Below the pieces are notes generated by a model that saw only the letters and a program-made list of their open reading frames with translations, had not been told where the DNA came from and made no database searches. A program made the position numbers and the translations under genes. From Pyrrhoderma lamaoense (lineage: Eukaryota > Basidiomycota > Agaricomycetes > Hymenochaetales > Hymenochaetaceae): a stretch of 64,000 nucleotides of DNA. Shown piece by piece: positions 49,587 to 62,400 of the stretch. The stretch's first letter is position 1. Each line of letters starts with the position of its first letter. The stretch spans positions 124,001 to 188,000 of the forward strand of contig NBAZ01000018.1 in assembly GCA_002794735.1 (NCBI GenBank). Direction: 5' to 3'.

Positions 49587-52500
49587 CTATGATGTACAGC
49601 CTTTGGCGTTAACTCCTGAACGGTCGGGTAAATTCTTGGCCACTTCATCGATCTTCTTGAATTGGAATGGGAAGCGGGCTGGGTACAAGAAAGGCGCAGA
49701 TCGAATCCTATGGGTGCAAAAAGAAGATAATGATATCAGTATACCTTCGAACGCGTGTCCCTCTGGATTCGGAGTAAATTGAACCTTCATATACTTACTG
49801 TTATCATCCGGGCTATATGATTCCTACGGGTTGGATGTACCCCATTGGGATACAGGTTGAATATTCAAATTATTGCTTGACCAAGTTAAAAGAGACATCT
49901 ACTTACGGCATGGTACGCCGGGGTAAGTGTTGTCATTTTATGCCGGTTTCGTGCGTATTCGAAGAAGAATAATTTCACTTTATCTGCAATCTTTTTTCAA
50001 CAAAGAAATTGTCGATTCGAGACGGAACCAGTTGTTATCAATAAAAGCCGAGTACTCTGTTTAGAGAAATCTTCACCTGGAAGGGTGACAGCATGTATCC
50101 CCACTCATGTATTAACTTCGTAAACATGCCGTATGGCCCGAGCTTCTCGACTTTTCTTAGACGTCCAAAGACAGACAATTCCTCGTAGGTCATTCCCATG
50201 TCAGCCTGCGAATAGAGATTAGGTCCCGGAAAAACTTGAATGAATACAAATTTGAATTTAACCTCGTCTGCCTGCACATAGTTCTCGGTTATGGGTTCAA
50301 GCTCAGCTGTGGGAATCGCATCCAGAAAGCTGGTGAATAAAAGAAAAGAAAAATCAATTAGAAGCTATGAACCCTGACTAAGACATCGGACTTCTTCCAG
50401 TGTCATATTCGAAGACTAACAAAAACAACCATCTTACCTGGTGAGTATGGGTAGGTCGAACGCGTCTTGCGCGTAAGCGATGAACTTTTTTAGATCTGTT
50501 TTACTGATTCCGCCGATGGGATTGATGTCGGCTGGAAAAGTTTAAGAAATCACTAAATGTGATGTATGTCTTGGAAGTAGCCTACCGGAAGAACAATCGT
50601 ATTTGGTCAAGTATCCCCGGAGGCTGATCAATAGAAAATGGAAGTGCAGAATCAGTATGTTCTTATGTTTTCAAAGTCAGCTATTAATAGACACCTTTCG
50701 TCAACATTCGCACTTCCAAGACCAAGAGACCTCCAGATCGCCCTCGAACGAAGGGCAGAAGCTGAGCAAACATATATGCAAGTACCATCCTTAGTCTAGC
50801 CTGATGTTATCGCCATTTAATGGAAGGCATGCGAATGTTTCTAATGTTTAATAGACCTACTTGAATATTCTGAAGAGCAAGATTCTCTGTATTTGAGCCA
50901 CCATGAACTTTAAATTTAGGAGTGATGCCAGTTACAAGCCCAAAAAGTGACCTGACAGCAGTCACAACTGTGTCCATATTCAAATCAATATGATAGCTTC
51001 CAATAGCCTTTCCGAGGTCCCTTGCTCGGCCTCGGGTCTCCGCACTGGAATTCTCGGTTCCCATATAACAAGTATGGAAGATTCGACCACACAATTCTTG
51101 TGGGTCTGTAGGAGTATAGCTTGACCCTTCTGGTTCCCCAACAATACGTCGGGCATCAGAGATTACCTGTTGATCTATTTTTTAAACTTGATTCAGTCTT
51201 TTCATGAATAAACTAGGGTATTTCTTATAATAACCATTTTGACTGGACGCTTGCACTACAAGCCGGCACATTGAAAACACAATAACGGCCGTAGCACAAC
51301 TGTCAATACCACCACTGAGAGGAACAAAATACCCCTGAGTTCGGGATCTTCGTAAATAATCCCAAAGCCAGCAAGCTGGACCTAAGCTACATACAGCAAG
51401 TTAGTCTATTATTTTCAGTGATATTGAGACCATTGACTGACGCAATTTCCTCCTCTGGTTTATGATACCGCATTTTGAAGTTTCTTTGCCCTTCTATGTC
51501 CAGAATTGCTTGTGAATTAGGATCAGATAAGGCGAAAGGTACCTCTATACGTTTATATCTCTCAGCGCCCGCAGCCTGCATACTTCTGCTGGCCTTGGCT
51601 CTATGAGAGCGGACATCTTCAATGTCGATTGTGGCAGTAACAACTTCTACATCACTAAGTGAGAATTGAGAACCCTGTGCGATTATACGACCATTCAGAG
51701 CAATCATTGCACATCCATCATAATAGAGCCGATCTCCATCGCACCCTTGCTGATTCGCGTATAAGTAGATACCCCGAGCTTTTGGGGCGTAGTTAGTAAG
51801 ATGAAAATGGAGAAATCATATAGACAAACTTTGAGGGTTGCCTCTTTAATCAAGTCTACACGAGTATATAGTTTCCGAAGTTCATGATGGCTCCCGCTGG
51901 AGTTCGTAAAAATTTCAACCCCGTCGAGTCCCATAAGGATATGGGGGCTAAAAATTGCTGTTCAATAAGTCCGGAGATTTACGGCCTAACATGAAGTCTG
52001 ACCTGGACGGGGTAAAAAGCTCTTCACATAGTTCAACACCAATACATGTGTCAGCTGTACTGATTACAGCATCACCAAAAGGAACTTTGACCTAAAAAGC
52101 AATTGAGATTCTACAAACTACATATTATCTCGAACGCCTACTTGTTCCGTGATAGATTGAATCATTCGAGGTAAGTAATGGTCCTCGACTTCCCTGTGCT
52201 TTTGCCATGGCGTGAAGTAACGCATTTCGCGATAATTCCATCATTAGCAAGCCACATTTTGGGACGGATCAGAAGAATTTTTGATTATGGATGATAATTC
52301 GGCAGTTGTATATGACATTCTTATGGACCACCGGCCTGGGAGTAATTCAGTATTCAAGTGAGTTAAATTGAGTGCTGCACGCGTACATCCCAACGTCACA
52401 TAGAATATCGGAGGTAGCATCAGACTGAAGAAGTTTCGCAAGAATTTCCCAGGAGTGAAGGACAGTGTCTCCTGAACATCAAATTAATTAAAAAAGCGAG

Positions 52501-52908
52501 TGCTTTTACATATATTGTTACCTTCCAGGAAGTGATCTAAACATCCGTAGCCCCTATAACTCTGTTAATGGAAAGAACAGGACTATTGGATAGGATCAAC
52601 TGACGGGATTTCAAGCTCTGGCCCAACTCTCATAGTCGCACCATGCTGTTTGGAGATTTGAATACTCTGTAATATTCTCTCGTAATTTCCCTTGGAGAAA
52701 TTTATTGACTATTACCCAAGAAGTCTGTATACTACTTACTTCAAAATCAAGGGCCCATTGATTTAGGGAACTTTTAAACAAATCATTACCTGCATATATT
52801 GCACTAATATTACAAGCTCACCAACTATGATATAGAAGGTAAGTGTTCCACACTATTGATAATCTTTATTTTTCGAACTTACGTTGCGACTGTGATAAGG
52901 TGTCCCAT
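49587..52908 (-). CDS. QNS1: Glutamine-dependent NAD+ synthetase
   Basis: QNS1 makes NAD+ from nicotinic acid adenine dinucleotide, ATP and glutamine in the last step of NAD synthesis. The N-terminal half is a nitrilase-type glutaminase: the start MGHLITVAT, catalytic Glu in GPELEIPGYGC, and nucleophile Cys in [18 protein letters not shown]. The C-terminal half is an ATP-pyrophosphatase: [12 protein letters not shown] (P-loop), [66 protein letters not shown] and the end [20 protein letters not shown]. About 14 introns. The conserved reading needs single added bases at about 52278-52282 (T5), 52236-52237, 51829-51830 (donor), 50716-50717 and 49693-49694. Because these lie in an essential enzyme, I treat them as assembly errors rather than a pseudogene. 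It shares a divergent promoter of 176 bp with the F-box-like gene. Confidence 0.96.
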
Positions 52909-53084
52909 AGCCTGGAGGAATCAGGACGGATGACTCGGAGCGTATCGTCTTTGTATCTACTGTAAGTAATTAGTTCTATCTATTCAAAGCTTCCACGTGG
53001 TTTCGCCAGACTACATGACGTTGAATAAGCCGCGACAACGATAACTGCTTTGCATCTTTCATCATTCATGCTCTCGAATTTTTC
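52909..53084. promoter_or_regulatory. Bidirectional promoter, QNS1 / F-box-like gene
   Basis: 176 bp between divergent start codons. No clear core element could be picked out. Confidence 0.45.
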
Positions 53085-54148
53085 ATGACCGATCCGAAGT
53101 ATGTTGTGGCTAGTGAAGTTCCGTTTGAGCTTTGGCTTCATATTGCAGAGCTTGCCGCTACTCGCCCATGGTCCAGAAATCAATTTCACCCACCCAAATA
53201 TGACTTACACTGTTTAAAAGGATTCGGAACTACTTGTCGCCTCTTCCGGGAATTATCATAATCCTTTCAAGCCATGAATTTACTATAGAAACGAAGCGTA
53301 CTAGTGAATTTCTTGAGGTAGGAGAGGACATAATACGTAAGGCCAAGTAAGTAATTAGCCGATGCTGTCTTTCATGGGCTAATTCTGTGAAGGTGTCTGC
53401 ACATAACAATTAATTCACCAACTCCAATGAAGACTATTACATTCGACAATCAGTTTAAGAAATTTTGTCAACTTCTCTCGATGACAATACATTGCGTCGG
53501 TCTTATCCAACCACTCTTCTTTCAAGTTTGCGATTTACTCAGCTTACCGAATTTCTCCTCTCTCCAACGTCTTGATATCACTTTTTGGAGGCCTGAGATT
53601 CTTTATCGTATGCTTATAACCTATAATATAAGTTTACCAAGCTTAGTCGAGCTTCGCCTCAAGCATGAAGGTGATCCTGAACCAATTGATAGATATATCC
53701 CTTCTCAAGATCTCATAGTGAGTCCGTTTATCTGAGTTACTTTGATTGGGTATACACATATGTGTACTGATAATATTAGGATTGTTTGTCACGATTTCTA
53801 TCTCCACTTACAAATCTACAGCATTTCTCAATCCATGGAAGCTTAGATTCCAACCTCGCATTTAATACCCAATGCCAGATTCATAGTACTTCTTTCTTCC
53901 ATCTTGAGCCCTCTGAAGGTTATGAACGTCATTTTGCTGACTGCCCTCTATGTAAACTGGATTATAATTTCAGGCTGGTGGAGTTAAAGGAAGTTATGTC
54001 AACCTTGGAACTTGCAAAAAGACACCCCGTACTGGAACGGGTATCATGGGCGAATCTCTGGCGTCGAACCAGAAGCGACGAAAATGGGCAGAGACGTCTA
54101 GCGATCACTCGTAGGGACTCTATCATAGAGATATCTATAGAGACATAG
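53085..54148 (+). CDS. F-box-like protein with leucine-rich tail
   Basis: Exons 53085-53346, 53393-53717 and 53780-54148. The N-terminus VASEVPFELWLHIAELAAT ... LHCLKGFGTTCRLFREL resembles the F-box-like domain common in expanded families of mushroom-forming fungi. The rest has irregular Leu-rich repeats (LPNFSSLQRLDITFW, LPSLVELRLKHEGD, SPLTNLQHFSIHGS). Such proteins usually present substrates to an SCF ubiquitin ligase; no substrate can be inferred. One base is missing at AA 53251-53252: without it translation stops after FRELS, and with it the frame runs IIIILSSHEFTIETKRTSEF to the next donor, making the total 957 nt (318 aa). Fast-evolving, so the start and first intron are less certain than in neighbouring genes. 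Confidence 0.62.
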
Positions 54149-55151
54149 AGTTTGATTTTCACAGTAGTAATGTTTCCCTATAACTCCATCTTCATTGGGG
54201 CTGAATCTTTTTTTGTCTAGTCTACGTATAATTATACATAATGTCAGCTAACCTGAACTTGAAATATTCCCTGAGTTTTTGCATCATAAATATAAAAGGT
54301 GCATCTATTTTGACTATGCGGCTTCATCTATTTACCTTCATTCCTGCTCGGGTAATCTGATGGTGTACTTGGATACCGGTTTGACAACAAGTCAGCAGGG
54401 GCTTCACCTCGCAAGGATAAGACGAAATACTCAAGCAAGCTTCGTTTCGAAGAAAGTAGTGTTGGTTCGTTATTTGAAACTGTAGTGGTCTTTGCTTTCA
54501 AGTGCTACGTATAATATAGACGAGATAAACTTGAGTTGTTCATCACGAGTGTATACTTCGATATGATCTCTCACAGAGCAACGATAGGGCCAGAAAGAGC
54601 AGAGGACCCGGGCCAGTTTACAACCCATTTTTCGAATGCAAAGGTCCCGCAAAACATTCGAATGAATTTTCCGATCCCACCGAGATGTGTCGAAGATTAC
54701 GTCCTTCAGTGAAGTTGGATATGGTATAATGGTCTTGATACGAGCCGCTATTAGTCTGTTTACGTCGATTACAAGACAAATCATAGTTGCGTATACTAAT
54801 TACAATTTTACAAGCTATGGGATCACTGAACCTATGTTAATCATACAATAGAATGCATAGTCGTGAGTTTCGTAATGAAAACAGAATCCAACTTATACTA
54901 ATAAAACGGAACGGCAAGTCCCTTGAAAGCTCTAGTTAGCGTGCATGCCAGACCTGTCCAGCAGTTCTATATCCATAATTGATGATACATAAAGTAGATA
55001 TTAGTGCAATATGTGAAGGAAAAGTAAAGAAATGAATGGAAATGCTATAGTAAGAAAAAAACTTTCGCATCTGTTACCTACGCACGGCTACTGATAGTAG
55101 CTTCACGCAGTCCACGTCGTGAATCAGGTGTACCGGTGATGCGCATCGAGC
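54149..55151. other. Intergenic region with one unexplained minus-strand frame
   Basis: About 1 kb between the F-box-like gene and the Smr gene, whose 3' ends converge here. It contains a 104-codon minus-strand frame (54470-54784) with several Cys and Trp but no recognised motif and no splice partner I can support. Probably non-coding or a decayed relative of an F-box gene. Confidence 0.35.
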
Positions 55152-56595
55152 TCACCCGTGTTGAATGTGGTCCATGCCCTCGTTAGATCTTGGAGATGTG
55201 TGGATATGGTATGCTACCTCTTCGCCTCCCCCGTCTACGCCAATGAAGCGTATCACGATTCGTCCAGGATTTGCCTGCGTTTCTTCTTCATCAATAATAA
55301 CGTCATGCTCCCCTCTAAGAAGATCGAATACGGCAGGTTTTATGCGCGCAACTCCGTCGGCGGAGTGGTTTCCCCTGCCAACAATGATCTCAGTGCGTTG
55401 CATATGCGCTGCACGACAGAGCTCGAGATGTTTTTCTACAAAAGCTTCCGCCTCCCGAACAAACAGATGATGAAGATCTATCTTTTCAGGTGATTTACGT
55501 CGAGAATGATATTCTGGATTATGGAAGTTAAAGATCTCGGCTGCAGCAAGGCGGTTGTAGTTCTTCATCGCATCTCGGTGACGCCTTCCAGTTTCCTTAA
55601 GCTAGATAGGCCGTTCGAATGAATGGGCTCAGAGAATCAACCATGATGTGAACGGGAAGAATTACCTGTCTTGCAAGTTCCCTGTTCCCCGATTCGCTAG
55701 CTTCCTGCGCCCTCTCAAAGTCGTCGTCTGCAACTGATCCTTCATGAGCAGCTAACGCACGCATTCGTTGACCGGGTGAATCATCCCCTGTGGGCTCAGG
55801 AGGGTGCTCATCCTGAAACTCATTCGGGGTCGGATATCTTTCTGCCTGGAGTCTTGATCCTGCAGACGTTTGTGCGACTTCGGTAACATCTTCGACGCCT
55901 TCTGACGAGAGCGTTCCTTCACTTTCATCATCATCATCTTGGGAATAGTCAGACTCTAGATCGGGAGTGGAGTCACGTAGCAGCGATATCTCAGGTCGTA
56001 GTGGTGGAACTGAAGGAGAGACCTGGCTAAGAATCTGCGGAGGAGTCATAGACTGGCTCCCACTTCGCAGACTACGGACTTCATTCTCTAATCGGGAAAC
56101 TTTGTGCTTCCCAAAGAGATTGCGTATCTCTTAAAGATTTGTCAGTCGAGCCGTAAACTCACATAATAAAAGCAATTCTCACATACTTGTATCCTCAAGA
56201 GCTAGTCTTAATGGCTTTATTCGTTTCAGTGCATTATACGCTTCATAATAATCGTACTTAAGATCTTCCAGCTCCCACTCCAGCTTTCTCATGCTCTCCT
56301 TGCGTTTTTCAAGCTTGCGCTCAAGCTTTGCAGCATATTCTTGTTCATCTTGAAGGTCTTCACGGAGTTCCTTTACTAGCCTAGATTTGTCTGAGAGTTG
56401 TTTACGCAACTTCTCGCAGTGCTTATACTCCGCGTTCAGTTCTCCTCTGAGTTTAGCTGAATACCGCGCCTCTTCATCAAGATCGGTGCGTAAAGCTTTC
56501 ACGTCAGCAGAGTAGCGCCTTCGCTGGTCCTCGATGTACGATTGAAGGCTTGAAACCTCTTTGCGGAGGCGTCGGGTTTCTGATTCGTCATCCAT
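55152..56595 (-). CDS. Coiled-coil protein with DUF1771 and Smr domain
   Basis: Exons 56187-56595, 55666-56129 and 55601-55152 sum to 1323 nt (440 aa) with no frame problem. Residues about 1-160 are an almost pure coiled coil (SSLQSYIEDQRRRYSADV, LRKQLSDKSRLVKELRED, LERKLEKRKESMRKLEWE). An acidic Ser/Asp/Pro linker follows, then a DUF1771 helix region (RMRALAAHEGSVADDDFERA ... KETGRRHRDAMKNYNRLAAA), then the Smr domain: KIDLHHLFVREAEAFVEKHL with the DLHxLxV-type motif, and IIVGRGNHSADGVARIKPAV with the GRGxHS motif. Smr domains are nucleases or nucleic-acid binders; DUF1771-Smr proteins in yeast and animals act near ribosomes and mRNA surveillance. The C-terminus extends about 35 residues past the Smr core. 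Role inferred from domains only. Confidence 0.9.
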
Positions 56596-57537
56596 TGCAA
56601 GACAAAGGTGTCGAAAGAATGGAGGGAGCTAGGGCTCACCTGTACCTTTTAAAGAGATGTCTAGACAATGCGAAAACCATGCAGGCTAGTGTAGCACACG
56701 CGGTAAACAGGCCACATCTTCACCTTTCACACGTAACCGAATCTTATTTCGTAGATAGGTGTTATGACCTACAGGCCAGTCAGCTGAGTTGTTAGGTACC
56801 ATACTGATATTTTAAACGGTAAGCGTTGGAGACAGGTAGAAGTTGAAACAATGAACTAGAAATCAGTGTGAATGAATAGACGTTATTACAATTATACTGT
56901 TGCAAGTTATGTTATGAGAAGCCCCATATAAATAGTATCAAATATTACATAACGATCAATGCTTTACATATTGATTATTTAATATACATATACCAGGTAT
57001 GATAATTATAATAAGATTGTATCACAAAAAAAGTTCTTGATCTACAACCAGTACACCCACAGATGAGCGCTATATTTGTCAGATGTTGAAAGTACACTGC
57101 CCAAGGAATTGGGGACAAATTCAAGCAGAATGGAACTTATGATGTTATCAGTCATGCCAAGTTCTGATGTCAATAAATAGATATAGTAGTACGGATACAC
57201 CGCAGCTCTATTATTCGCATTATGATAATACCTTATAGTAATGGTAATGTTAAAGGCGCTTATTATGCTTCCCGGAGCGGGTATAAATGTACAAAAGCTT
57301 CATTCAACAATCAATCTAAAATCTTACATCTTCGAAGTTAGGGGGTCTGCTTCTTTTAGGGGTATCACTGGTATCACCTGTTTGCATACTCATACATACA
57401 TACATATACCAGCGTTATCACACGAGTGATACGACCTGCCCGAAAAGCTTTATTTAGCTCAGCCTTACCAAAGACGCACGGCATCCCCATCACTAGTCGC
57501 CAAGATCATTCTACTATACCAGAGACGACTCGCTTCA
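56596..57537. promoter_or_regulatory. Divergent region, Smr gene / RBR ligase
   Basis: About 940 bp between start codons of two genes read apart. AT-rich; (CATA)n words at about 57390-57405. No supported gene; the 81-codon frame at 56550 overlaps the Smr 5' end antisense and has no motif. Confidence 0.45.
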
Positions 57538-58704
57538 ATGGCTTTCAACAGAAGAAACTCATCCTTATCACTGATACTACCACATTTATATGCAGAAATA
57601 GAGACAAACGATACGCCTATCAACACTGATTGCGACAGGAGAGAGGAGGGTAACGGTCATTATGAAGATGACGGACTAGCCGTAGATGCGATGGGAAGCA
57701 CACCCACTGAACAAAACCCAGGGCACACAGGGCAAGTACATGTACTTGTTCTCTATCATCCCAATATGGACTTGGAACGACCTGCGAGAGACGAAGAAGA
57801 CAATAACTCGGTTGGGTATATCCTTCATGTCCAGTTGCAGAGGGCAAGAGCCCCTCATCTTATCCGTGAAAATCCTTGGACCAACAGGCTTGAGAATGAG
57901 CGAGGCCCTATCCTACCTTGGGAGAGGCCTAGTATACACAGGGAACGACGTCATATGCATACAGAGAGGGAAAGTTCTGCAGTGGAGAGACATGACTGTG
58001 CGCTGTGCCTTTCACCTATTTCTGGAATACCGCACAAACTTCAATGTGGGCACTGGTATGACATGGATTGTTTGAAGGAAATGTTTAGCAAGAATGTAGA
58101 TGACGAGCGACTCTTTCCGCCCCGCTGTTGTAACTCTACAATTCCATTGAGCCTTGTTGAAAGATATCTCTCACAAGAATTGAAGGATCTGTATGAGAAT
58201 AAGCAGAAGGAGTACTCCACAGCAGCGAGATTGTATTGCTCTAACCCTGATTGCCGACGTTTCATTGGACCAAGGCGAAATTCCGTGGAATCGATTCGAT
58301 GCGAGGCATGCCACAAATCCACTTGTGCGCGATGCACTGGCCCCGCTCATGAATTATCGAGACGTTGCAAACTTGACAAAAATATGCGTGCAGCCCTTCT
58401 ATTGGGTCAGAGGGAAGGCTGGCAGCGCTGCCCTGGATGTCGTACTCTTATAATGCGTAATGGAGGCTGCCTACACATCTCCTGCCGTTGTGGTGCACAA
58501 TTTTGTTACAATTGTACCAGAGTTTGGTACACCTGTAAATGCAATGAGTGGAGGAACAGAATCATCCAGCATCTTACTCAGAGGTTCGGTCGTGGAAACT
58601 ATCTACTTCGGGACGAAACAGCCGTACAGAGGGAATGGGCATTGACGAGATTATGCAAGCGGTCCTGGAAGAGTGTTACGAGAGTCACAGGCGAATCGGT
58701 CTGA
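57538..58704 (+). CDS. RBR (RING1-IBR-RING2) E3 ubiquitin ligase
   Basis: A 388-aa protein in one uninterrupted exon. Residues 1-150 are polar and variable. RING1 starts at Cys154 (CALCLSP ... LQCGHWYDMDC), the IBR spans about Cys234-Cys277 (YCSNPDC, RCEACHKSTCARC), and RING2 starts at Cys298 (RCPGCRTLIMRNGGCLHISC, then CGAQFCYNC and YTCKC). RBR ligases receive ubiquitin from an E2 on RING2 before passing it on; by comparison with parkin and HHARI the catalytic cysteine should be Cys311 in GGCLHIS. Substrate unknown. It has no intron, unlike most neighbours; intronless RBR genes are common in expanded fungal families, so a recent duplicate is possible. Confidence 0.95.
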   Translation: MAFNRRNSSLSLILPHLYAEIETNDTPINTDCDRREEGNGHYEDDGLAVDAMGSTPTEQNPGHTGQVHVLVLYHPNMDLERPARDEEDNNSVGYILHVQLQRARAPHLIRENPWTNRLENERGPILPWERPSIHRERRHMHTERESSAVERHDCALCLSPISGIPHKLQCGHWYDMDCLKEMFSKNVDDERLFPPRCCNSTIPLSLVERYLSQELKDLYENKQKEYSTAARLYCSNPDCRRFIGPRRNSVESIRCEACHKSTCARCTGPAHELSRRCKLDKNMRAALLLGQREGWQRCPGCRTLIMRNGGCLHISCRCGAQFCYNCTRVWYTCKCNEWRNRIIQHLTQRFGRGNYLLRDETAVQREWALTRLCKRSWKSVTRVTGESV

Positions 58705-59492
58705 AAATGTAGTTTTACGAAAAATTTTCCCTTGAACGAACCTTTCCCCCTCATTTCTCTTTTGTTATGAAAAGTATCAATTTTATATACTAGACTTATG
58801 TATGTGTATTTGTCATTGTACCGTTATCTCTGTGTCGTCAATGTTCTTGATCCAAATGTATCATGTTGTACTTTGCTTAGTTACTTAAACCGCAGCATCA
58901 TCCTTTTTGAGTGTCTCCGACCAATTTGATCACGTTCCATCACCCTCTTTCGTTTGAACCACATCCGTACTAGCATTGACCATAATTCTAATTGCCAGCT
59001 GAATGAGTACTCAAGTATATCGCAGAGGTACTTCACCTTAGTACGTATATTAATCTCACTAACCCAAGCCCGTAACTAATATACTTGTTCCTTACATGAT
59101 GGTATGAAACAGGTCGAAATTTGACTTTTTTGTCTTGAGCTATTAATCCATGTACGTCTTGCTTTACTGGAGTCGTTTTCAAAACCTTGAGTTGATGGCC
59201 AAATCCTGTTACATAAGAATAACGACTTCCTCATCAACAAACTTGAGTTGAAAGCTCAGAATACCCTTGGTCAGTTTGTCTGTCCCTTCTCAAACGCTTA
59301 TTTGTATCCCTCCATCTACGTTATACTCTTTATTTTGATGGATTTATATGATGATTGCTTCATATATTTGCACGTCAGTCGGATCCCACAGGGGCTAGAC
59401 GACAAGCTTTCGCATACATCTGATTCTCTCTTCTTCTTTTCGTCTCTCTCCACAAAGTTAGACATACTGATAATATCTTTAGTGAGATAGCT
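58705..59492. other. Intergenic region, RBR ligase to ELMO
   Basis: About 790 bp with the RBR 3' UTR and the ELMO promoter. The 80-codon frame at 59248 shows no domain. Pyrimidine-rich sequence (about 59425-59460) lies just upstream of the ELMO start. Confidence 0.45.
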
Positions 59493-62400
59493 ATGACTAC
59501 ATATGCCCCCTCTTCCAGTGCTCTCCCCTCTCGGCTTATGGGAAGTACGGCAAATAATAGCTCAAGTCCTAACGTCGCAAACTCAAATGGCGGGCGTTCG
59601 ACAGCTCTTGTACCCACAAATTCTGTTGCAACAAAAGATGGGACAGTTGTCCGAGCTCGTATTGACCCTACTCTGGCCGTTGATGATGTCATTCGTCAAC
59701 TATGCTTAAACTTAAAGATACAAGATCCCCGGTACTATATGCCTTAAGAGATGAAGCAGACGAACTTGTGACTGATGACAACCTGAGGAGGAAGATTAAA
59801 GGGAAAGTTAATTTGAAGTACGTGGACAAAGAACTTGCTCGTTTGATGTGACTGAAACTACTATCAGACTCGTGAGCGCTCCGATCATCGAGGCGGCTGA
59901 GATTGTAGAGAAACTCAGTATGAGAGATGACAAAACACTTCGGTTAACTCTCTTCTCGCTGCAAAAGTTTATCCGTGTATATTTTCAAACCAGTTTCTGA
60001 ATAATCTAAACTAGTTGCTCATCGTATGATAGGAAGAACAATTTGCGAACGAGTTTCTACAGAGGGACGGCTTGAAAGAGCTCATCGATGTTATTGGCGT
60101 TAGTCATGGAAATACACTTGCCGTAAGCTTCTTCGATTAATATTCTCCAATTATCCTGGCGCTTATCTATCAACAGTATGCCCTCAATGCTATGCAAAAT
60201 CTTATGGAACTTGATTATGGCTGGTCGACTCTGGACCAGAACTTTATCCAAAAAGTCGTTCAAATTCTTTCCTCCTCGAATTCGTTGATCAACGTCTGCA
60301 GACCCGCTACAGCTATTCTTAAGAAGCTTGTCGAAGCAGATCCCCGTTCACAACCAGGACCAGTACTTGCTTCTTCCAGCCGTGCACCGCCCACGGCTCC
60401 TCCAGGCAGCGTATACCGTTATGGCTTCGATGTTGTTTGGGAGCAAATGAAGAGAGAGCGCGGACTGCTAGAGACTGTGGTAAACAGGCTGAGTAGCGCC
60501 GATAGTCTTATGGTCTTGAATAGGTTTGTGCTTTCAATATTTCAACAATATATAGGCTAAATAGGGAATGAAATTTCAGCATGATGTTGATCAACTCACT
60601 TTTGTCCCATGCTACGGATACGCACTGGGAAGAATTTACTTCAGAACTTGAGAGACTGAACGTTCGAAAGGCGGTTGTCGTATGTATTCCGATCTTTTAA
60701 TGTAGCCATCTCTGTGGAACTCACATCATCCCAGCGTCTCATGTCCTCCCATGTAATCGAAGACCTAACATCGTCGATTCTTGACTTCCAAGCAAACGAA
60801 GCTAAGATTATATTACGGAGGAAGTACCAACCTGTTGACCCACTGGTACATGTAGAACACTTCAACGCTTTGCGCTATATCTGGACATCAAGTAAACTTG
60901 AAGAAGAAGAAGAACCTATTTCCGAAGGAGCTGCTTTGAGGAAATGGAGAAAGATAGGCTTCGAGACCGAGGATGTTTCTCACGAATTTGAACCCGTGGG
61001 TGTACTAGGTTTAGACTGCTTGGTAAGATAAATTCAATTGTGCCCTTTTAGGTGATGTTACTCAACACAAATTTTAGAAGCACTTTGTGCAAAGTGATCC
61101 TGATGAGTTTGCCAAGGTTTACATCTTCTCTCATTTGATATCCATATCAATCTAACAGATTAACTTGTTTATAAGGTTGTTTTGGAGCAACTGAACAGAC
61201 CCGCGGAACGTCGTTGCCCTGTAGCTAAAGCGTCAAATGAAGTTGTTGAACTGCTGTGCGAGCATTGGGAGATCTTCGCTCCTGGATGTAAGCTTGTGAA
61301 CTTTGCCTATCTGTCTTGTCCGTTTTGCTAACGCAAAATTAATTATAGACTCAACCTCGACCTCTTTCCAACCATTTTTCTTGAATTTCTATAAAGTTCA
61401 TGTACTAGCGACCCAGTTTATCCTCCGGTATGTTTTTTCGTTGTCATGAACAAGAAAGGGCTTATATAAACGTTTTGTTGATTTTACCATACAAGAATGT
61501 GGAACGAAAGTGGCGCAACCGTTGATGACTTTTCCCGCGTTGTGGCCTTGGCACGTAGCCAGTAAGTTCTAACGTTAATTCAGGGGCTTTATGCACTGAA
61601 ACTCTTCACTAGAGTGAAAGTTGCCTTAAGAGAGGAAAATGTCAGGCCATGGCATGAAGTTGAGCATGATTTTTTGGAAAGTGAATACAGATCTGTTCGC
61701 GACCGACAGATGAAGGAACTAGAAAATGAAGATGATTTACTGAGCAAGGTACCGGTCAGGTAGGTTGTCTCTGATACCCTACTCTACTTCGTGTCTGTCT
61801 ATCTAATCTAACTGTATTAGGAACCTACGTGCAAAGTTATATAAAGAATCCTATGAGTTCGTCCGTCAACAACGAATACAATGCCTGCTACAAGGAGCAT
61901 GGTTCGTGAATGCTATACCAATGTCTTCTTCGATGAAAGATGCGAGCCGACGGCCTACACGACCCTGGAGGTTTATTAGACTAGATAATGGTCTGAAAAA
62001 TCTTAACTACGTCGACAGTGCTGTTAAGTTCCCTGTTCGAAGTGGACTTGAAGATCTTCCGGAACGAATTGACGTCTCATCTATTGCAGAGGTTGCTACC
62101 GGTGTATGCGCTCCACCACCAAATGTTCTGAAGGAACACATGACAGATGTACCGCCTAGCACAAATGCTCCACTAGTTCCTTCGCCATTGTCATTTTCTC
62201 TTCTTACCCATGATGGAGTATCACTTGCGGACCAGATTGCTCCCGACCAGTCCCAGTGGGCTGATTGGACGGATGGACTGAATATGTTGAGACGTGACGG
62301 TGGTCATGTTGCGACTCAAGAAACTGCGGGTTTTGTACAGGCTCTCACAGAAATCGGGCTTAAAATCAAACTTCTCGGTGAGTGCATGTACTGGGATTGT

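Noticed and set aside
54470..54784. 104-codon minus-strand frame rich in Cys, Arg and Trp
   Set aside because: No recognised fold or splice partners; mentioned only as an unexplained frame in the intergenic entry.
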